DNA of 64,000 nt from Siphonodentalium dalli (taxonomy: Eukaryota > Mollusca > Scaphopoda > Gadilida > Siphonodentaliidae). Below, one piece after another: positions 9,230 to 19,669 of this stretch. Numbering within the stretch: the first letter of the stretch is position 1; every line of letters starts with the position of its first letter. The notes under the pieces are model-generated. The model ran no database searches. It was not told the DNA's origin and saw nothing but the letters and a program-made list of their open reading frames with translations. Both the position numbers and the translations under genes were made by a program. The stretch spans positions 62,632,893 to 62,696,892 of the forward strand of contig CP136067.1 in NCBI GenBank assembly GCA_032622095.1, in the 5' to 3' direction.

Positions 9230-9700
9230 AACGAATTTACCATTTGTCCACGATGGAATACATAGATCCTGTTCTTGGTTCTGATGTGTATTGGATCAGA
9301 GGGATTTGGTGTTACGGAAGTCTCTTTCCTGGGTAGTATATGGCACAGAGGCGAAGTTTTTTTTTTACTTTTCACTGCTGTCTCTACGCTATGGGCTTCC
9401 AACCATAACGCGTTCATGCCATACGGTACATGCGATGTAGGCTGGATCGGTACAACAGAACTGTTTCTGCATGCAACGGCAACCCTTCTACAGAGAAAGA
9501 TCTGGTTCTGGTCGCAGAAGCACCAACTCAGACACGAAATCTTTCCAATGGAAGGTATGATTCCACCACTCATCGAGGAAATCGTTTTATTACGGTTCAA
9601 CGTGGATGAGGAGGAATTAGAATTCATCATCCAGTCATCATGTAATAAAACATAAAAACGGCTCTTTTCAGGGCCACCCAAAAAATCTGGTCAAGATGAC
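9230..9700. other. Non-coding or uncertain; overlapping ORFs on both strands
   Basis: Open frames exist on plus (9275-9655) and minus (9187-9681). Neither shows a recognisable domain, signal peptide or splice structure. The minus frame runs into the retroposon tail, which argues against it. The stretch may be an unrecognised transposon fragment. Confidence 0.25.
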
Positions 9701-9707
9701 TCTTTCA

Positions 9708-9922
9708 TAAGATTGTACATTTCACAACGCTACCGTCTTCGAATATACATTCGAAGATTTTCGCTTTTGTTAAAAATCCACTGGTAAAGTAACATATTTC
9801 GGTAACGTTCCGATTTCTCGGTTTTTCTTCTAATCCAGTGTCTACAGCGAAGGGAACACCCTTCGCATACCACGCTGTCCGAGAACTCGGATTTTTCGCG
9901 AACAGTGTTACTTTTATGTCAG
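9708..9922. mobile_element. Hairpin-forming MITE-like element, copy A
   Basis: Begins AAGATTGTACATTTCACAAC, then GTAACATATTTCGGTAACGT...CTCGG, and ends with the complementary CCGAGAACTCGG...GCGAACAGTGTTAC. The centre carries GAAGGGAACACCCTTCGC. A second copy follows at 9998. Arms are imperfect. Confidence 0.65.
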
Positions 9923-9997
9923 GGAAAGTTTTATAAGTACCGTATTTCTATTATCAATACAAATATAACATAATTTACGCTAAAAATATTCTTACTT

Positions 9998-10192
9998 AAG
10001 ATTGTACATTTCACAACGCTCCCGTCTTCGAATATATATTCTATATCGCTATTGTTAAAAATGCACTGGTAAAGTAACATATTTCGTGAACGTCCCTAGT
10101 TCTCGGCTTCTAATGGGAACGCCCTTCGCCTACCACACTGTCCTTAGAAGCCGAGAACTCGAACGTTCACGAACTGTGTTACTTTTCTGTCA
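9998..10192. mobile_element. Hairpin-forming MITE-like element, copy B
   Basis: Direct repeat of 9708-9922 with the same AAGATTGTACATTTCACAAC start. The inner hairpin is stronger: AGTTCTCGGCTTCTAA pairs with TTAGAAGCCGAGAACT, and TTCGTGAACGT pairs with ACGTTCACGAA. The two copies differ by small indels in the arms. Confidence 0.7.
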
Positions 10193-10199
10193 AAAAAGT

Positions 10200-10680
10200 T
10201 TGTGAACCCCCTTGACTCTGGCCCTACCTCGCCCGTGGGGAATCTAGGGCATACCCCTGACTCGTGGTCACCCTGGGCCATCCCCTACCCTCGTGGTCAC
10301 ACCGGCCCATACCTGGACTCGATGATACTCTATGGCACCCTCTTCGGTGGTCACTCTTGCCCACCCCTTGGCCTCGTGGTCACTCTGGCCCATGACCCAG
10401 AATGCCAGCCTCGGATGGGACTCTGGGGCATGGGCCAGAGTGGCATCGAGGGCAGGAGTGGACCAGAGTGACCGCCGATGAGGGTGCCCCAGAGTGGCAG
10501 TCGAGGATGGGCTTCTCGGTGCCCACTCTGGGCCACCCCTCCTCGGTGGACACTCTGGGCCACCCGTGCCCTCGATGCCACTCTGGGCCATGGCCCTGAG
10601 TGCCCGCCGAGGAGGTGGCGGTACCAGAGTGTCAGTCGAGCAATGGGTGGTCCAGAGTGCCCGCCCTTACTACTCCGATA
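10200..10680. repeat. GC-rich minisatellite with an internal strand switch
   Basis: Repeats of about 27-30 bp built on CACTCTGGGCCA and CCTCGTGGTCAC. The motif runs as ACTCTGGCCCA in parts and as its complement, GGGCCAGAGTGGC, around 10430-10500, so units occur in both orientations. Frames stay open because of GC content; none is a plausible gene. Confidence 0.85.
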
Positions 10681-10699
10681 TTCCCCATGCCATTGTTGT

Positions 10700-11025
10700 G
10701 GCTCTGACATAGGTCACTGTTGGCTTTATTTTTTAACCAACAGTGTTGCTAGGCGTAGCCCGGGTTAACAAGTAACCAACACATTTAATTAGTTTATATC
10801 GGTTAACACATACACAGAATAATTTGGCTGAATAGTTGTGCATTCTTTATCAATGCCAAATGTTAGCCAGTATCCCTATCTGACTCGGACGGCGTCAGCT
10901 ATGAATATATAAACTAAACCATTAGTTTTGAAAGAATGTGCGATTGAACTGAGTGCCCTGTTGTGTTTCCTGCTAAACGCTATGTACAATGGAGATTCGA
11001 TGTATACCAGAAATATGGAGGTCTT
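10700..11025. other. Non-coding with one small hairpin
   Basis: TTGGCTTTATTTTTTAACCAACAGTGTTGC...GGGTTAACAAGTAACCAACAC around 10710-10782 can fold back on itself. Nothing else is recognised. Confidence 0.3.
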
Positions 11026-11571
11026 CTAACGTCACTTGCTTGTTTTAAAAAAGGTGATCGATCAGACCCGAATAATTACAGACCAGGAAGTCTTACCTGT
11101 ATTAGTCCGTGACTAGAAGCGGATAGTCTGTACAGGCGACGATGCCGAAGCCCTTGAATACGTTCAGTATATAGCCGAAAGAACAGTAACCGATGGGACA
11201 AGAAGTTGTTATAAAGACATAGTTCTCCAAGAAATTGTGTAGGAAAAATTATCAAAATAGAGAGAAAATTCAAATCTTTTGTTATTTTTTGTTTAATTTA
11301 CGAAAAAAATCTCACTCCCCTTTACTCACACAATGCTGTTCCGAACAGAATATTGCGTAGTGGACATGACACAACATCAGATTATCCCAGAGTCCCCTTT
11401 TGCAACTCTGTTATTTATCAGAATTCCTTCCTTCCGAACACAATCAATCATTGGAACGAGCTAAAACCAGAAGCGATGAAATGTGAAACACTCTCACACT
11501 TCAAACCATTTATGTATAGCCGCCACAAAGAGCGTTCTCGATATCTGGAATATGCATATAAGGGAGCATGA
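11026..11571 (+). pseudogene. LINE reverse transcriptase relic with internal deletion
   Basis: At 11036-11113 the frame reads LACFKKGDRSDPNNYRPGSLTCISP, the N-terminal reverse transcriptase motif of Jockey/CR1/RTE-type LINEs (FKKGDxxDxxNYRPISL). At 11353-11571 a second frame carries YPRVPFCNSVIYQNSFLPNT and NHWNELK, the usual extreme C-terminus of such proteins (NSFFPRTI..WN.L). The catalytic palm between them is missing, with about 240 bp of unrelated or decayed sequence. Dead element; the clade cannot be fixed from these fragments. Confidence 0.7.
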
Positions 11572-11652
11572 GAAATATACCATTGCCGATTATGACCGGA
11601 GTGTAGTAATTTAAATTATGAATTTGCTGCAATCATTTGAGATATGGTCCTT

Positions 11653-11653
<1 letters not shown>

Positions 11654-11693
<40 letters not shown>

Positions 11694-11765
11694 GTGTGTG
11701 TGTGTGTGTGTGAGAGAGGGTGTGAGGGGGTGGGTGTGTGTGTGGGGGGGGGGGGTGTGTCTGTG
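11654..11765. repeat. (TG)n microsatellite
   Basis: Long TG run grading into GAGGGTGTG, GGGGTGGG and a G-run. Open frames across it on both strands are artefacts. Confidence 0.95.
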
Positions 11766-11769
11766 GTGC

Positions 11770-12880
11770 TGGCGAAACAGCATAACACATTCTTGTTTAT
11801 TGCCGCAGATTCTCGACAAAATGAAATAGGTCATTTTGGAGGGTTAATAACATGACCATTCGTGGCAACATTTTTCCATGGATACCGCAAACTGTCACTA
11901 GAAGAGAACGTAGATTTTGTTTTTCGACAGTTCAGAAATTTATAATGTTATATAAACGATTCTCAAATTGAAACTTTTCCTAACCCGCCCTTGTATAAAT
12001 AAAGAGGCATGCCTATATGAAAAAATGTGAATGTGTAAAAAAAAACACACATCGAGGTGACAAAGTGTACAGTTTATCTAGAAATCTAGAAAAAATACCT
12101 CATATATTTCAGTATACATTACATTATAATATTCTTATACAGGCATGGAAATCTGAAAATCTCGATTGTTCTAATATCTTGTCGTTTTGATTTCGAATTT
12201 CGAACTTTGAACTTCGATTATTGGAACTGATGTGGGGTGGGGTCGAGGGTCAGATCACATGCAGGTAACAATATAGTTCATCTGATGCACAGACGACTGT
12301 CCAACATTGACTCATTAGTATATGTTACTGCTTGATAGTATATGCCTCAGGGGGCTGACAATGGCAATACTTTATAAAAACTGAACATAAATGCATAACC
12401 TAAATGGGAACAGAACATTATGAATAATCAACAAAGACATCATCCGTGAATGCCAAAGATGAGGATATGGCTGATATAAGCGTCATGCTTTCTGCCAAAA
12501 TCCCATTGTCTAAAGTAATTGTCTTTGTATTAGATTATACAATTTGTTAATTCCTATGCATGATTTAGAGAAATAAATATGTTTACATCAAATTATCTGT
12601 CATATTTTAGCACAGGACTTAAATATAACGGGTTCGCCTTTAACTTCGCATCCATGCTGATCAATATTTCCTACCGTAAGAATGACGGATTGCCTCCTTG
12701 TCCATTAGTCGGACACAGGTAAATACATTTGATCACAATATAATAGCGAATTGACACCACTTAGCGGATATCCATCGACGATATCTCGACAAACTCCAGT
12801 ATTTACGACCTGGTAAAGTCGACTTATGGGTATCGTTTACAACCGATGGATGTCGGCCACGAAAAGTATACTACGCCGTC
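11770..12880. other. Non-coding, no recognised element
   Basis: AT-rich single-copy-looking sequence without credible ORFs, RNA genes or repeats. Confidence 0.3.
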
Positions 12881-12884
12881 GTTA

Positions 12885-13456
12885 ATACCATGAGGGTGCC
12901 ACGATGCCATGGCTTACATCGCGGAGTTCTCATATACGAATAGACCATGATGACGCCATGGTTTACAATATCGGGGTGTCAGATGCGAACACACCGCGGT
13001 GAGGACAATGGCTTACAACGTGGATGATTTAGATACGAATAGACCACGGTTATGTCATGGCTTAGAACATTGATGTGCATGATACGAATATATCGCGGCG
13101 ATGGCATGGCTTACAACATGGAAGTGTCAGATACGAATAGACCACGGTGACGTCTATGGCTTAAAACATGGAGGTGTCAGATACAAAGACCACGGTGATG
13201 CCAATGGCTTACAACATGGAGGTGTCAGATACGAATAAACTCCGGTGATGCCATGACTCAAACACGGAGTTGTCAGGTACCAATATATACGCATGGTGGC
13301 ATGGCTTACAATATGCAGGTATCATATACGAATAGACCTCGACGATGCCATAGGTTACAATATCGGGGTGTAGGGCTACGAATAGACCGTGGTGATTCCA
13401 ATCACTTACAACATGGAGGCGTCAAATACGAATATACCACTTGATGCAATGGCTTA
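12885..13456. repeat. 49-bp minisatellite, block 1
   Basis: About eleven degenerate units containing GGAGGTGTCAGATACGAATA and GACCACGGTGATGCCATGGC. The same unit reappears at 15328-15449 and about 16300-16640, so the three blocks are one array split by the transposon at 13457-15327 and retroposon copy 4. Confidence 0.9.
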
Positions 13457-14408
13457 GGGTAATGTAGGGTATAATGCGCCGCGGGGCATAATGCGACAGA
13501 CGGTCGTTAACAGGCCACATGTTTTTCCATGACTGAACTTGAATCGCATATTTCTTATTTTTAGTAAGACCAATCATAGAAGTGGACATCCCAATTGGAC
13601 CGACATCATTATGACTGTTTAATCTCAACTGCGAAACGACGGAGTAGGGGTACCCACATTTGGTGACCCTCATTTTTTAATTGTTTTAACTTTCGGTAGG
13701 TACTGTACATGTAAAAAAGAAAACATCTTACCACTACCATCAAAGCTACATGCGTATTTTGGTAAAGTAAGACAAGTTCTATAGTAATTTGATAAGTGAT
13801 ATCTACACCGGTTATTCACGTTCATTCATATTGGGGAGAGGCAGGTTGTCCGGTTGTGGGGCATAATGCGACACTCGGGCACAATCAGTACGAGAAAAAA
13901 AATCTGATTAGGCATATAGCAAATCAAACCTGGAAAAATAAATCTTATCGTAACCTTAGTTCAACAGAAAATAAATAAAACAAACCTATTCGATCATTCC
14001 CAAACATTTAAACATGATATAGATAAATATTTATTGTTAACCCTGCCCCGGCCATTTTCCTGAAATCAAACTTTTACCCGTCACAGAAATCAATAAAATG
14101 TCCCATTGGTCTGCTGCTATGACTTTAAATAACGCTTATACATTCTTTCAATCCACAAAAGAAAAGATACTGCAGACGGTCTTGTATTTATTAAGTTCGG
14201 TATATGCTGATGTTGTAATGTCAAATGTATCTCATTGTACCCCATGTATGGGGCATAATGCGACGGATTGGGTAGGTCGACGGGGAGTAATGGTGTTCAT
14301 AAATTGGTGTTTCCCAGGCAAGTGTGAGTAATAACATGTATACTAGAATTATTTATCTAACTTTTAGTTTAATAATTTGTGCCCTTCCATCGTTTTTAGT
14401 GGCATGGT

Positions 14409-15281
14409 TGTTGTGTGGTTTCCGGCTGCAGGCCGGGTAGGATGGTCGGAACGCATTGTGCAATTCCCTTCACCCTTTCTTGATATGTTCGATGAAAATC
14501 GATTGTTGAAGCTGTTGATGTTGTTCAGATGCGGAGGCTGACCGGAGGCAAAGTGAGGTTGGGATGTTTAGCTTTTGCTGGTTGCTTTTAGCTTTGTTCT
14601 TTTCTTGTTTTTACTTTTCGGTGGATATAATTTATCAAAGGCTGACATTACTCTCATTCTAGTCTCTTCTGCTTTCTTCCCTTCTGCTTCTGCGCTGGCG
14701 ACTAATTTAGCAGTTTCTTTTCTGTGGTTTTCAATCCATAGGCTGTTGCATCTGTTGTTTGTTCGGTGGCCGGTGTTGTAGGATTGGCAGTTGAAGGCTC
14801 CGGCTCAATGTATTCCGGAGTCTTCGGGATGAAGTCCATGCCGTGGAGGCGATGGTGGTGGTGATTCCATCTCCTGGACAGACTGGGCCGGGATTTCGAC
14901 TGCATGGGAGGAGCTGGCTGGTGTAATGTCCGTCGCCTTCTTCTCTTTCCATGCGGCTAGTCTCTCGGCATCTCTTTTTTTCTTTTCTTGATGGTGATTT
15001 CTTCTTCTTCTTCTTTATCTTTTGTCGAAGCTTCCGTGTTGATCTGGTATTATCCGGTCCACTCCCGGTATGGAGCCCTGAAAAGGGCTGTGCCGGGTCG
15101 GACTGGAAATCCAGAATCAACTGGTATCCGCCTTTGTGAGCGTGGGGTGACCAGCTCAGACAAGGCGTGACATGCATGGAGTCCAGCATTGTAGTAACAC
15201 TAATTGGAATAAGCGGTGGCGTAGTCATCCTGAGAGGTGGCAATCCGAGCTCTCTGGAGGTCCGACTGTCTGTGAAATCTT
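14409..15281 (-). mobile_element. Retroposon copy 3 (ORF1-only family), nested in the TA transposon
   Basis: Flanked by an exact 10-bp direct repeat GTGGCATGGT (14399-14408 and 15282-15291), the hallmark of target-primed reverse transcription. On the minus strand it carries the ORF1-like gene, then GGTGAAGG, a hairpin, CGACCATCC and a CCACACAACA end. The insertion is 873 bp and contains no reverse transcriptase. Confidence 0.8.
14700..15260 (-). pseudogene. Frameshifted ORF1-like gene of retroposon copy 3
   Basis: The first frame contains LIPISVTTMLDSMHVTPCLSW and GGYQLILDF, followed by a lysine run and SPSRKEKKRCRETSRMEREE, which parallel the copy 2 protein. The reading then shifts: the downstream homologous part (MDFIPKTPEYIE, Thr/Pro-rich) is in another frame (14702-14905). 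The shift probably lies in the region between the basic segment and 14905. No catalytic motif. Confidence 0.6.
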
Positions 15282-15327
15282 GTGGCATGGTGGGGTCTAA
15301 TGTGCTTCATTATGCCCCACATTACCC

Positions 15328-15449
15328 TACAACATGGAGGCGTCAGATACGAATAGACCACGGTGATATCATGGCTTACGCCATGGAGGTGTCAGATACG
15401 AATAGACCACGGCGATATAATGGCTTACGCCATGGAGGTGTCAGATTGT
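15328..15449. repeat. 49-bp minisatellite, block 2
   Basis: Two and a half units between the TA transposon and retroposon copy 4, with the same GTCAGATACGAATAGACCAC core. Confidence 0.9.
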
Positions 15450-16291
15450 TGTTGTGTAGTTTCCGGCCGCAGGCCGGGTAGGATGATCGGAACGCATTGT
15501 GCAATTCCCTTCACCCTTTCTTGATATCTTCGATGAAGATCGATTGTTGAGGCTGTTGATGATGTTCAGATGCGGAGGCTGACCGGAGGCAAAGTGAGGT
15601 TGAGATGTTTAGTTTTTGCTGGTTGCTTTTAGCTTTTTTCTTTTCTTGTTTTTACTTTTCGGTGGATATATTCTATCAAAGGCTGCCATTGCTTTTATTC
15701 TAGTCTCTTCTGCTTTCTTCCTTTCTACTTCTGTGTCGGCGATTAATTTAGCAGTTTCTTTTTTGTCGTTTTCAATACTTTCAATCCATAGGCTGGTGGT
15801 GTAGGATTTGCAGTTGAAGGCTCCGGCTCAATGTATTCCGGAGTCTTCGGGATGAAGTCCATGTCTGGCCGTGGAGGCGATGGTGGTGGTGATTCCATCC
15901 CCTGGACAGACTGGGCCGGGATCTCGACTGCATGGGAGGAGCTGACTGGTGTAACATCCGTCGCCTTATTCTATTTCCACGCGGCTAGTCTCTCGGCATC
16001 TCTTTTTTTCCTTGATGGTGTTTTCTTCTTTTTCTTGTTCATCTTTTGTCGTGGTTTCCGTGCTGATCTGGCATTTTCCGGTCCGGTAGGGAGCCCTGAA
16101 AAGGGCTGTGCCGGGCCGGTTTGGAAATCCAGAACCAGCTGGTATCCGCCTTTATGAGCATGAAGTGACCAGCTCAGACAAGGCGTGACATGCATGGCGT
16201 CCAGCATATTAGTGACACTAATTGGTATTAACGGTGGTGAGTTCATCCTGAGAGGTGGCGATCCAAGCTCTCTGGAGGTCCGACTGCTAAT
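15450..16291 (-). mobile_element. Retroposon copy 4 (ORF1-only family)
   Basis: By eye more than 90 percent identical to copy 3 over most of its length, in the same orientation, sharing TGTTGTGT at the 3' end and diverging after GGAGGTCCGACTG at the 5' end. It lies within minisatellite sequence. The encoded frame (15971-16246, minus) includes LIPISVTNMLDAMHVTPCLS and TPSRKKRDAERLAAWK and is closer to intact in this part than copy 3. Target-site duplication not clear; a TG microsatellite adjoins the 5' end. Confidence 0.75.
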
Positions 16292-16299
16292 GTTGTGTG

Positions 16300-16640
16300 T
16301 GTGTGTGGAAAATACGAATAGACCACGGTGATATCATGGCTTACGTCATGGAGGTGCCAGATACGAATAGACAAGGTGATATCATGGCTTACGCCATGGA
16401 GGTGACATAGACGAATAGACTACGGCGATGCCGTGCCTTTGACACGGTGTGTCAGGTGCGGATAGACCACAGTGATGCCATGGCTTAGAAAATGGAGGTG
16501 TCAGATACGAATATACCGCGTTGATACCATGGCTAGCTTACAGCATGGAGGTGCCAAGTACGAGCACACCGCAGCGATGACATGGCTCACAACATAGATG
16601 TGTCAAATATGAATATAGCGCGGTGATGCCATTCATCCCA
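16300..16640. repeat. 49-bp minisatellite, block 3
   Basis: About seven degenerate units continuing blocks 1 and 2, ending near GCGCGGTGATGCCATTCATC. Confidence 0.85.
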
Positions 16641-16754
16641 AATCCTTATATAGCATGTGTACAGGATATCCCGGTTGAGCTCACGAAGACCAATTCGGAT
16701 TTGTATTTGCTTATACGCACCATTGTGTTTAATATTTATATTAATATTAATAAA

Positions 16755-17376
16755 TATGAAGAGTAACACCTTTTAAGACCTATTTTATGTATTTATCATA
16801 CGAGCTTTCGGGTTTCCCCTTCTTCGGGTAGGCCTAGGCCTATATATGCAAATGGAGTTACATCAATATACAGTTGAACAAAGTTTGGCATAACGTCAAC
16901 GTCACACAGCCCTTGGTGACATCTCCTTTATGATAACGTTATATATATGCTGTTTTTTCGCGCCAAAAAGTTAGTCTTACAATTTGAACAATAAGAACGC
17001 GCGGTTCCACACATGTGGTGCCCAACGAGGCCGTGAACCCAGCTAGCTAGCGTCCCTGTTTATGCCGGAATTCAGACTTGGATAATCTTTGTTCAGTAAT
17101 TCGTCTCTGAGAAGTATTGGCCAGTCCACCTTGGAGTACTTGTATCCGCATGTCTGAAACAGAGTGTCCTGGTGCGCCAAAGTGGACAGCTGTGGGTATT
17201 CCAGCATCTCGTGAACGAATGTTTTGTCTATGTCCTGTTATTCGTTTACCCAACGGCTGTCCCGTCTCACCAATGTAATGTACATTGGGACATTTCGCAC
17301 ACGACATATAGTAAACAATCCCACTCGAATATGTTAAATACATAAAATAGGTCTAAAAGGTGTTACTCTTCATATA
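16755..17376 (-). mobile_element. Penelope-like element fragment bracketed by inverted repeats
   Basis: Contains a GIY-YIG endonuclease frame on the minus strand and, downstream of it, CCCGAAGAAGGGGAAACC then CGAAAGCTCG (complement of about 16800-16830), a hairpin block often seen after GIY-YIG domains in Penelope-like and related elements. The outer edges are a roughly 40-bp inverted repeat: GAAGAGTAACACCTTTTAAG at about 16757 and its near-complement near 17350-17372, both followed inward by ACCTATTTTATGTATTTA. No reverse transcriptase remains. Confidence 0.65.
17047..17343 (-). pseudogene. GIY-YIG endonuclease domain of a Penelope-like element (partial)
   Basis: The 98-residue frame has GIVYYMSCAKC (8-18), HYIGETGQPLGKR (22-34), H38, a PTAVHF...PGHSVSDM block and a terminal RRITEQ segment. 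This is the order GIY, YIG, catalytic Arg (R34), His and a C-terminal Glu of GIY-YIG nucleases as found at the C-terminus of Penelope-like elements, with the usual CxxC. The reverse transcriptase upstream is absent, so this is a 5'-truncated relic. The catalytic residues look preserved. Some L1-like elements carry a similar domain; I prefer Penelope-like from the downstream hairpin block. Confidence 0.75.
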
Positions 17377-18218
17377 TATTTATATTGGTGTATCGCGAGG
17401 CGATATGGCATTCGAATTGGGATTGTGACGAGTGTGTAAATCGTGTATATTTTAAACATTGGAATGGGAGGACGACTGAACTCGTTTCTGTCCGACTGTG
17501 CTTCGTCTTCTTAGTCAGACTGTGCCGTGCAATGACGCATTGTCGTGAGCGTTGTTGGCAGTTACCAACTTTTTCACTGCTGTTTTTATATGCAACTTTG
17601 TTACATGACACTGATAATCGGATTGCCTTATTGATGTGCAATAACTGAACCTTCATGTGTGATTGGAATGGATAATACATATCCGCCAATGTGTATGTAT
17701 AGGCCCATATTGCTTGCATGCAAACCATAATCGCGATTATGTACTTTTGAGTGTTTAATATATTTTGGTGACTATAAGTATGACGTCACCATGAATTCAC
17801 CGGAGCTGTGTGATAAACTAATGTATGCGTTTGCCAATCAACCCAAAACCCACATGTGAACATTATTCCACAACGGACACATTTGTACAAATATCCAATT
17901 ATTTCTCTTCATGCATTTGTTATCATTGGTTATCCACATCATTACATTATCATTATTGTGTATGTCATACGTATATGGATTACTGCATCATTGATTTTGC
18001 TCGGAATATTTTAGTCCTTATGTGTGTGAGATGTGGCGCTTCTCAATGCTTAATAGCAATGTCTAGTATAGCTCATATGTCGCATCTGTATGGTCGCTTA
18101 TATTTTGTGTTCTACATGTAGTTATTTAGGCACTCTGTTCTATGGTTTGTCATCTCTGTATTTCCAGATTGAAATAAAACATTATACAACCTTGGCGTGG
18201 CTCATTTACTTCCTGAGC
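17377..18218. other. Non-coding, no recognised element
   Basis: Short open frames on both strands but none with a recognisable domain. The region lies between two segments that share the GTAACACC...AGACCTA motif and might be the interior of a larger decayed element. Confidence 0.25.
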
Positions 18219-18303
18219 GAACTGTAACACCATATATATAGACCTATAAGTATATTTAATACCGTATTAAATATACGCATAGGTCTATATGGTGTTACAG
18301 TTC
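18219..18303. repeat. Palindrome related to the Penelope-fragment ends
   Basis: GAACTGTAACACCATATA pairs with TATATGGTGTTACAGTTC, and AGACCTATAAGTATATTTAAT pairs imperfectly with the other arm, with almost no loop. The core GTAACACC...AGACCTAT...ATATTTA is the same word order as in the inverted repeats at 16757 and 17370. Confidence 0.85.
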
Positions 18304-18779
18304 CATTCATTATATATGTATATATATCTCTCAAAAATATGTTCCGAGTCATATTCCGTCGATGTCCTGGGGATCAAACAAGATCGGTAAATACGTTACA
18401 TAATAAATTATGTTATGTGGAATTCATATGGTATAAGGAAAGACTTACATGTATACAAGTCATAGCAGTTCGAAAATCAGCTCCCAAAATGTCTTCAGAG
18501 TGTAACAATAAAGATCATAAATGTACTGTTTTCCCAATGAATGATGCTCGTTTATCTCACGCACCAAACAATGAAAATAACTGTCCATAAATTCCCATGA
18601 GACGGGCACCTTTTAGAGTTATACAATGTATAAATACCGATATATTGTGCATATATTAAATCTAGGTAAATAAAGGTGGATGGTAATCACACAATGGCCG
18701 AAATATGTCACTAGATGAGGCCGTTAGTGCCTCTTGGGTAGGGGAAATCACATACAAACTCATACTTGAAACAATGGTT

Positions 18780-18840
18780 ATTTTTCCTAATTAAAGTATA
18801 GGTACCTTTAGATAGTCAGAACGATCAGGAGCTGTCGGAT

Positions 18841-18871
<31 letters not shown>

Positions 18872-19137
18872 GGGGCGAGAGAGAGAGAGAGAGGGAGAGA
18901 GAAAGGGGAGATGAGGAGGGAGTAACGTGATAAACCCAAATATACTATGAATCAACGCTACGTACCTTGATCTTATAGATAATCCCAGTCGCAGATTATC
19001 AATTGCAAAAAATCCGGATTCGTGTACCAGAATACTAAAGCAAGGTTCGCATTCTTTTCGTCAGGATGAACGAGCGAACGGGCGGATAGAAAAATAGTCA
19101 GAACGTTAAGGGGCTATAGGAAAAGATAAAGAGAGCG

Positions 19138-19216
<79 letters not shown>

Positions 19217-19261
19217 AGAGAGGGGAGAGAGCGAAACGGCGAGAGAGATAGATAGAGAGAA

Positions 19262-19335
<74 letters not shown>

Positions 19336-19665
19336 ATCCACGCATACTATTTATGAATCAACACTAAGTGCCTGACCTTAGATTACATCAGTCTGCGGTT
19401 TTCAATTCAATCATGGAAAACCGGGTTTCGTGTCCAGGACCTCAACCAAGATGTCATGAACACACGACAGACGTTCCGCATTATGTTCGTTTGGATGAAC
19501 GAGTGAATGGGAGGAAGAAAGAAAGAGATATTCAGAACGACACAGGAAGCGAGGGATAGTAGCGATACCGCCATAATCTACCGTGAATCAACACAAAGTG
19601 TCGTAAACCCGGATTCGTTCTCCGGAAACTCCAGTTAGACGTACACACGTTCCACATTCAATATT
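18780..19665. repeat. Long-unit tandem repeat with embedded (GA)n tracts
   Basis: Three or more degenerate units share TATGAATCAACRCTAMGTRCC, ATCCGGATTCGTGT, GGATGAACGAGYGAAYGGG and TCAGAACG, separated by GA microsatellites at 18841-18905, 19143-19210 and about 19260-19334. The GA tracts sit at the same place in each unit, so they were part of the unit before duplication. Serine/leucine-repeat frames here are artefacts. Confidence 0.75.
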
Positions 19666-19669
19666 GTTT

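Larger units (their letters stand above)
13457..15327. mobile_element. DNA transposon with TA target duplication inserted in the minisatellite
   Basis: The left end reads GGGTAATGTAGGGTATAATG and the right end, reverse-complemented, GGGTAATGTGGGGCATAATG: a 20-bp terminal inverted repeat with two mismatches. TA flanks both sides (13455-13456, 15328-15329). Removing the element and one TA gives ATGGCTTACAACATGG, exactly the minisatellite unit. The 15-mer GGGGCATAATGCGAC recurs inside near 13484, 13857 and 14247. No transposase is visible, so it is non-autonomous. TA duplication is compatible with Tc1/mariner-like elements, but the ends are not the usual CAGT and I do not assign a superfamily. 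Confidence 0.8.

Noticed and set aside
9187-9681. 164-codon minus-strand frame
   Set aside because: It ends inside the retroposon 3' hairpin region, overlaps an equally long plus-strand frame and has no recognisable domain.
10202-10768. Several GC-rich overlapping frames on both strands
   Set aside because: They come from a minisatellite; GC-rich repeats lack stops in many frames, and no frame is preferred.
11637-11855. Cys/Val-repeat and His/Thr-repeat frames
   Set aside because: Translation of a (TG)n microsatellite on both strands.
19098-19345. Serine/leucine-repeat proteins on the minus strand
   Set aside because: Translation of (GA)n microsatellites.
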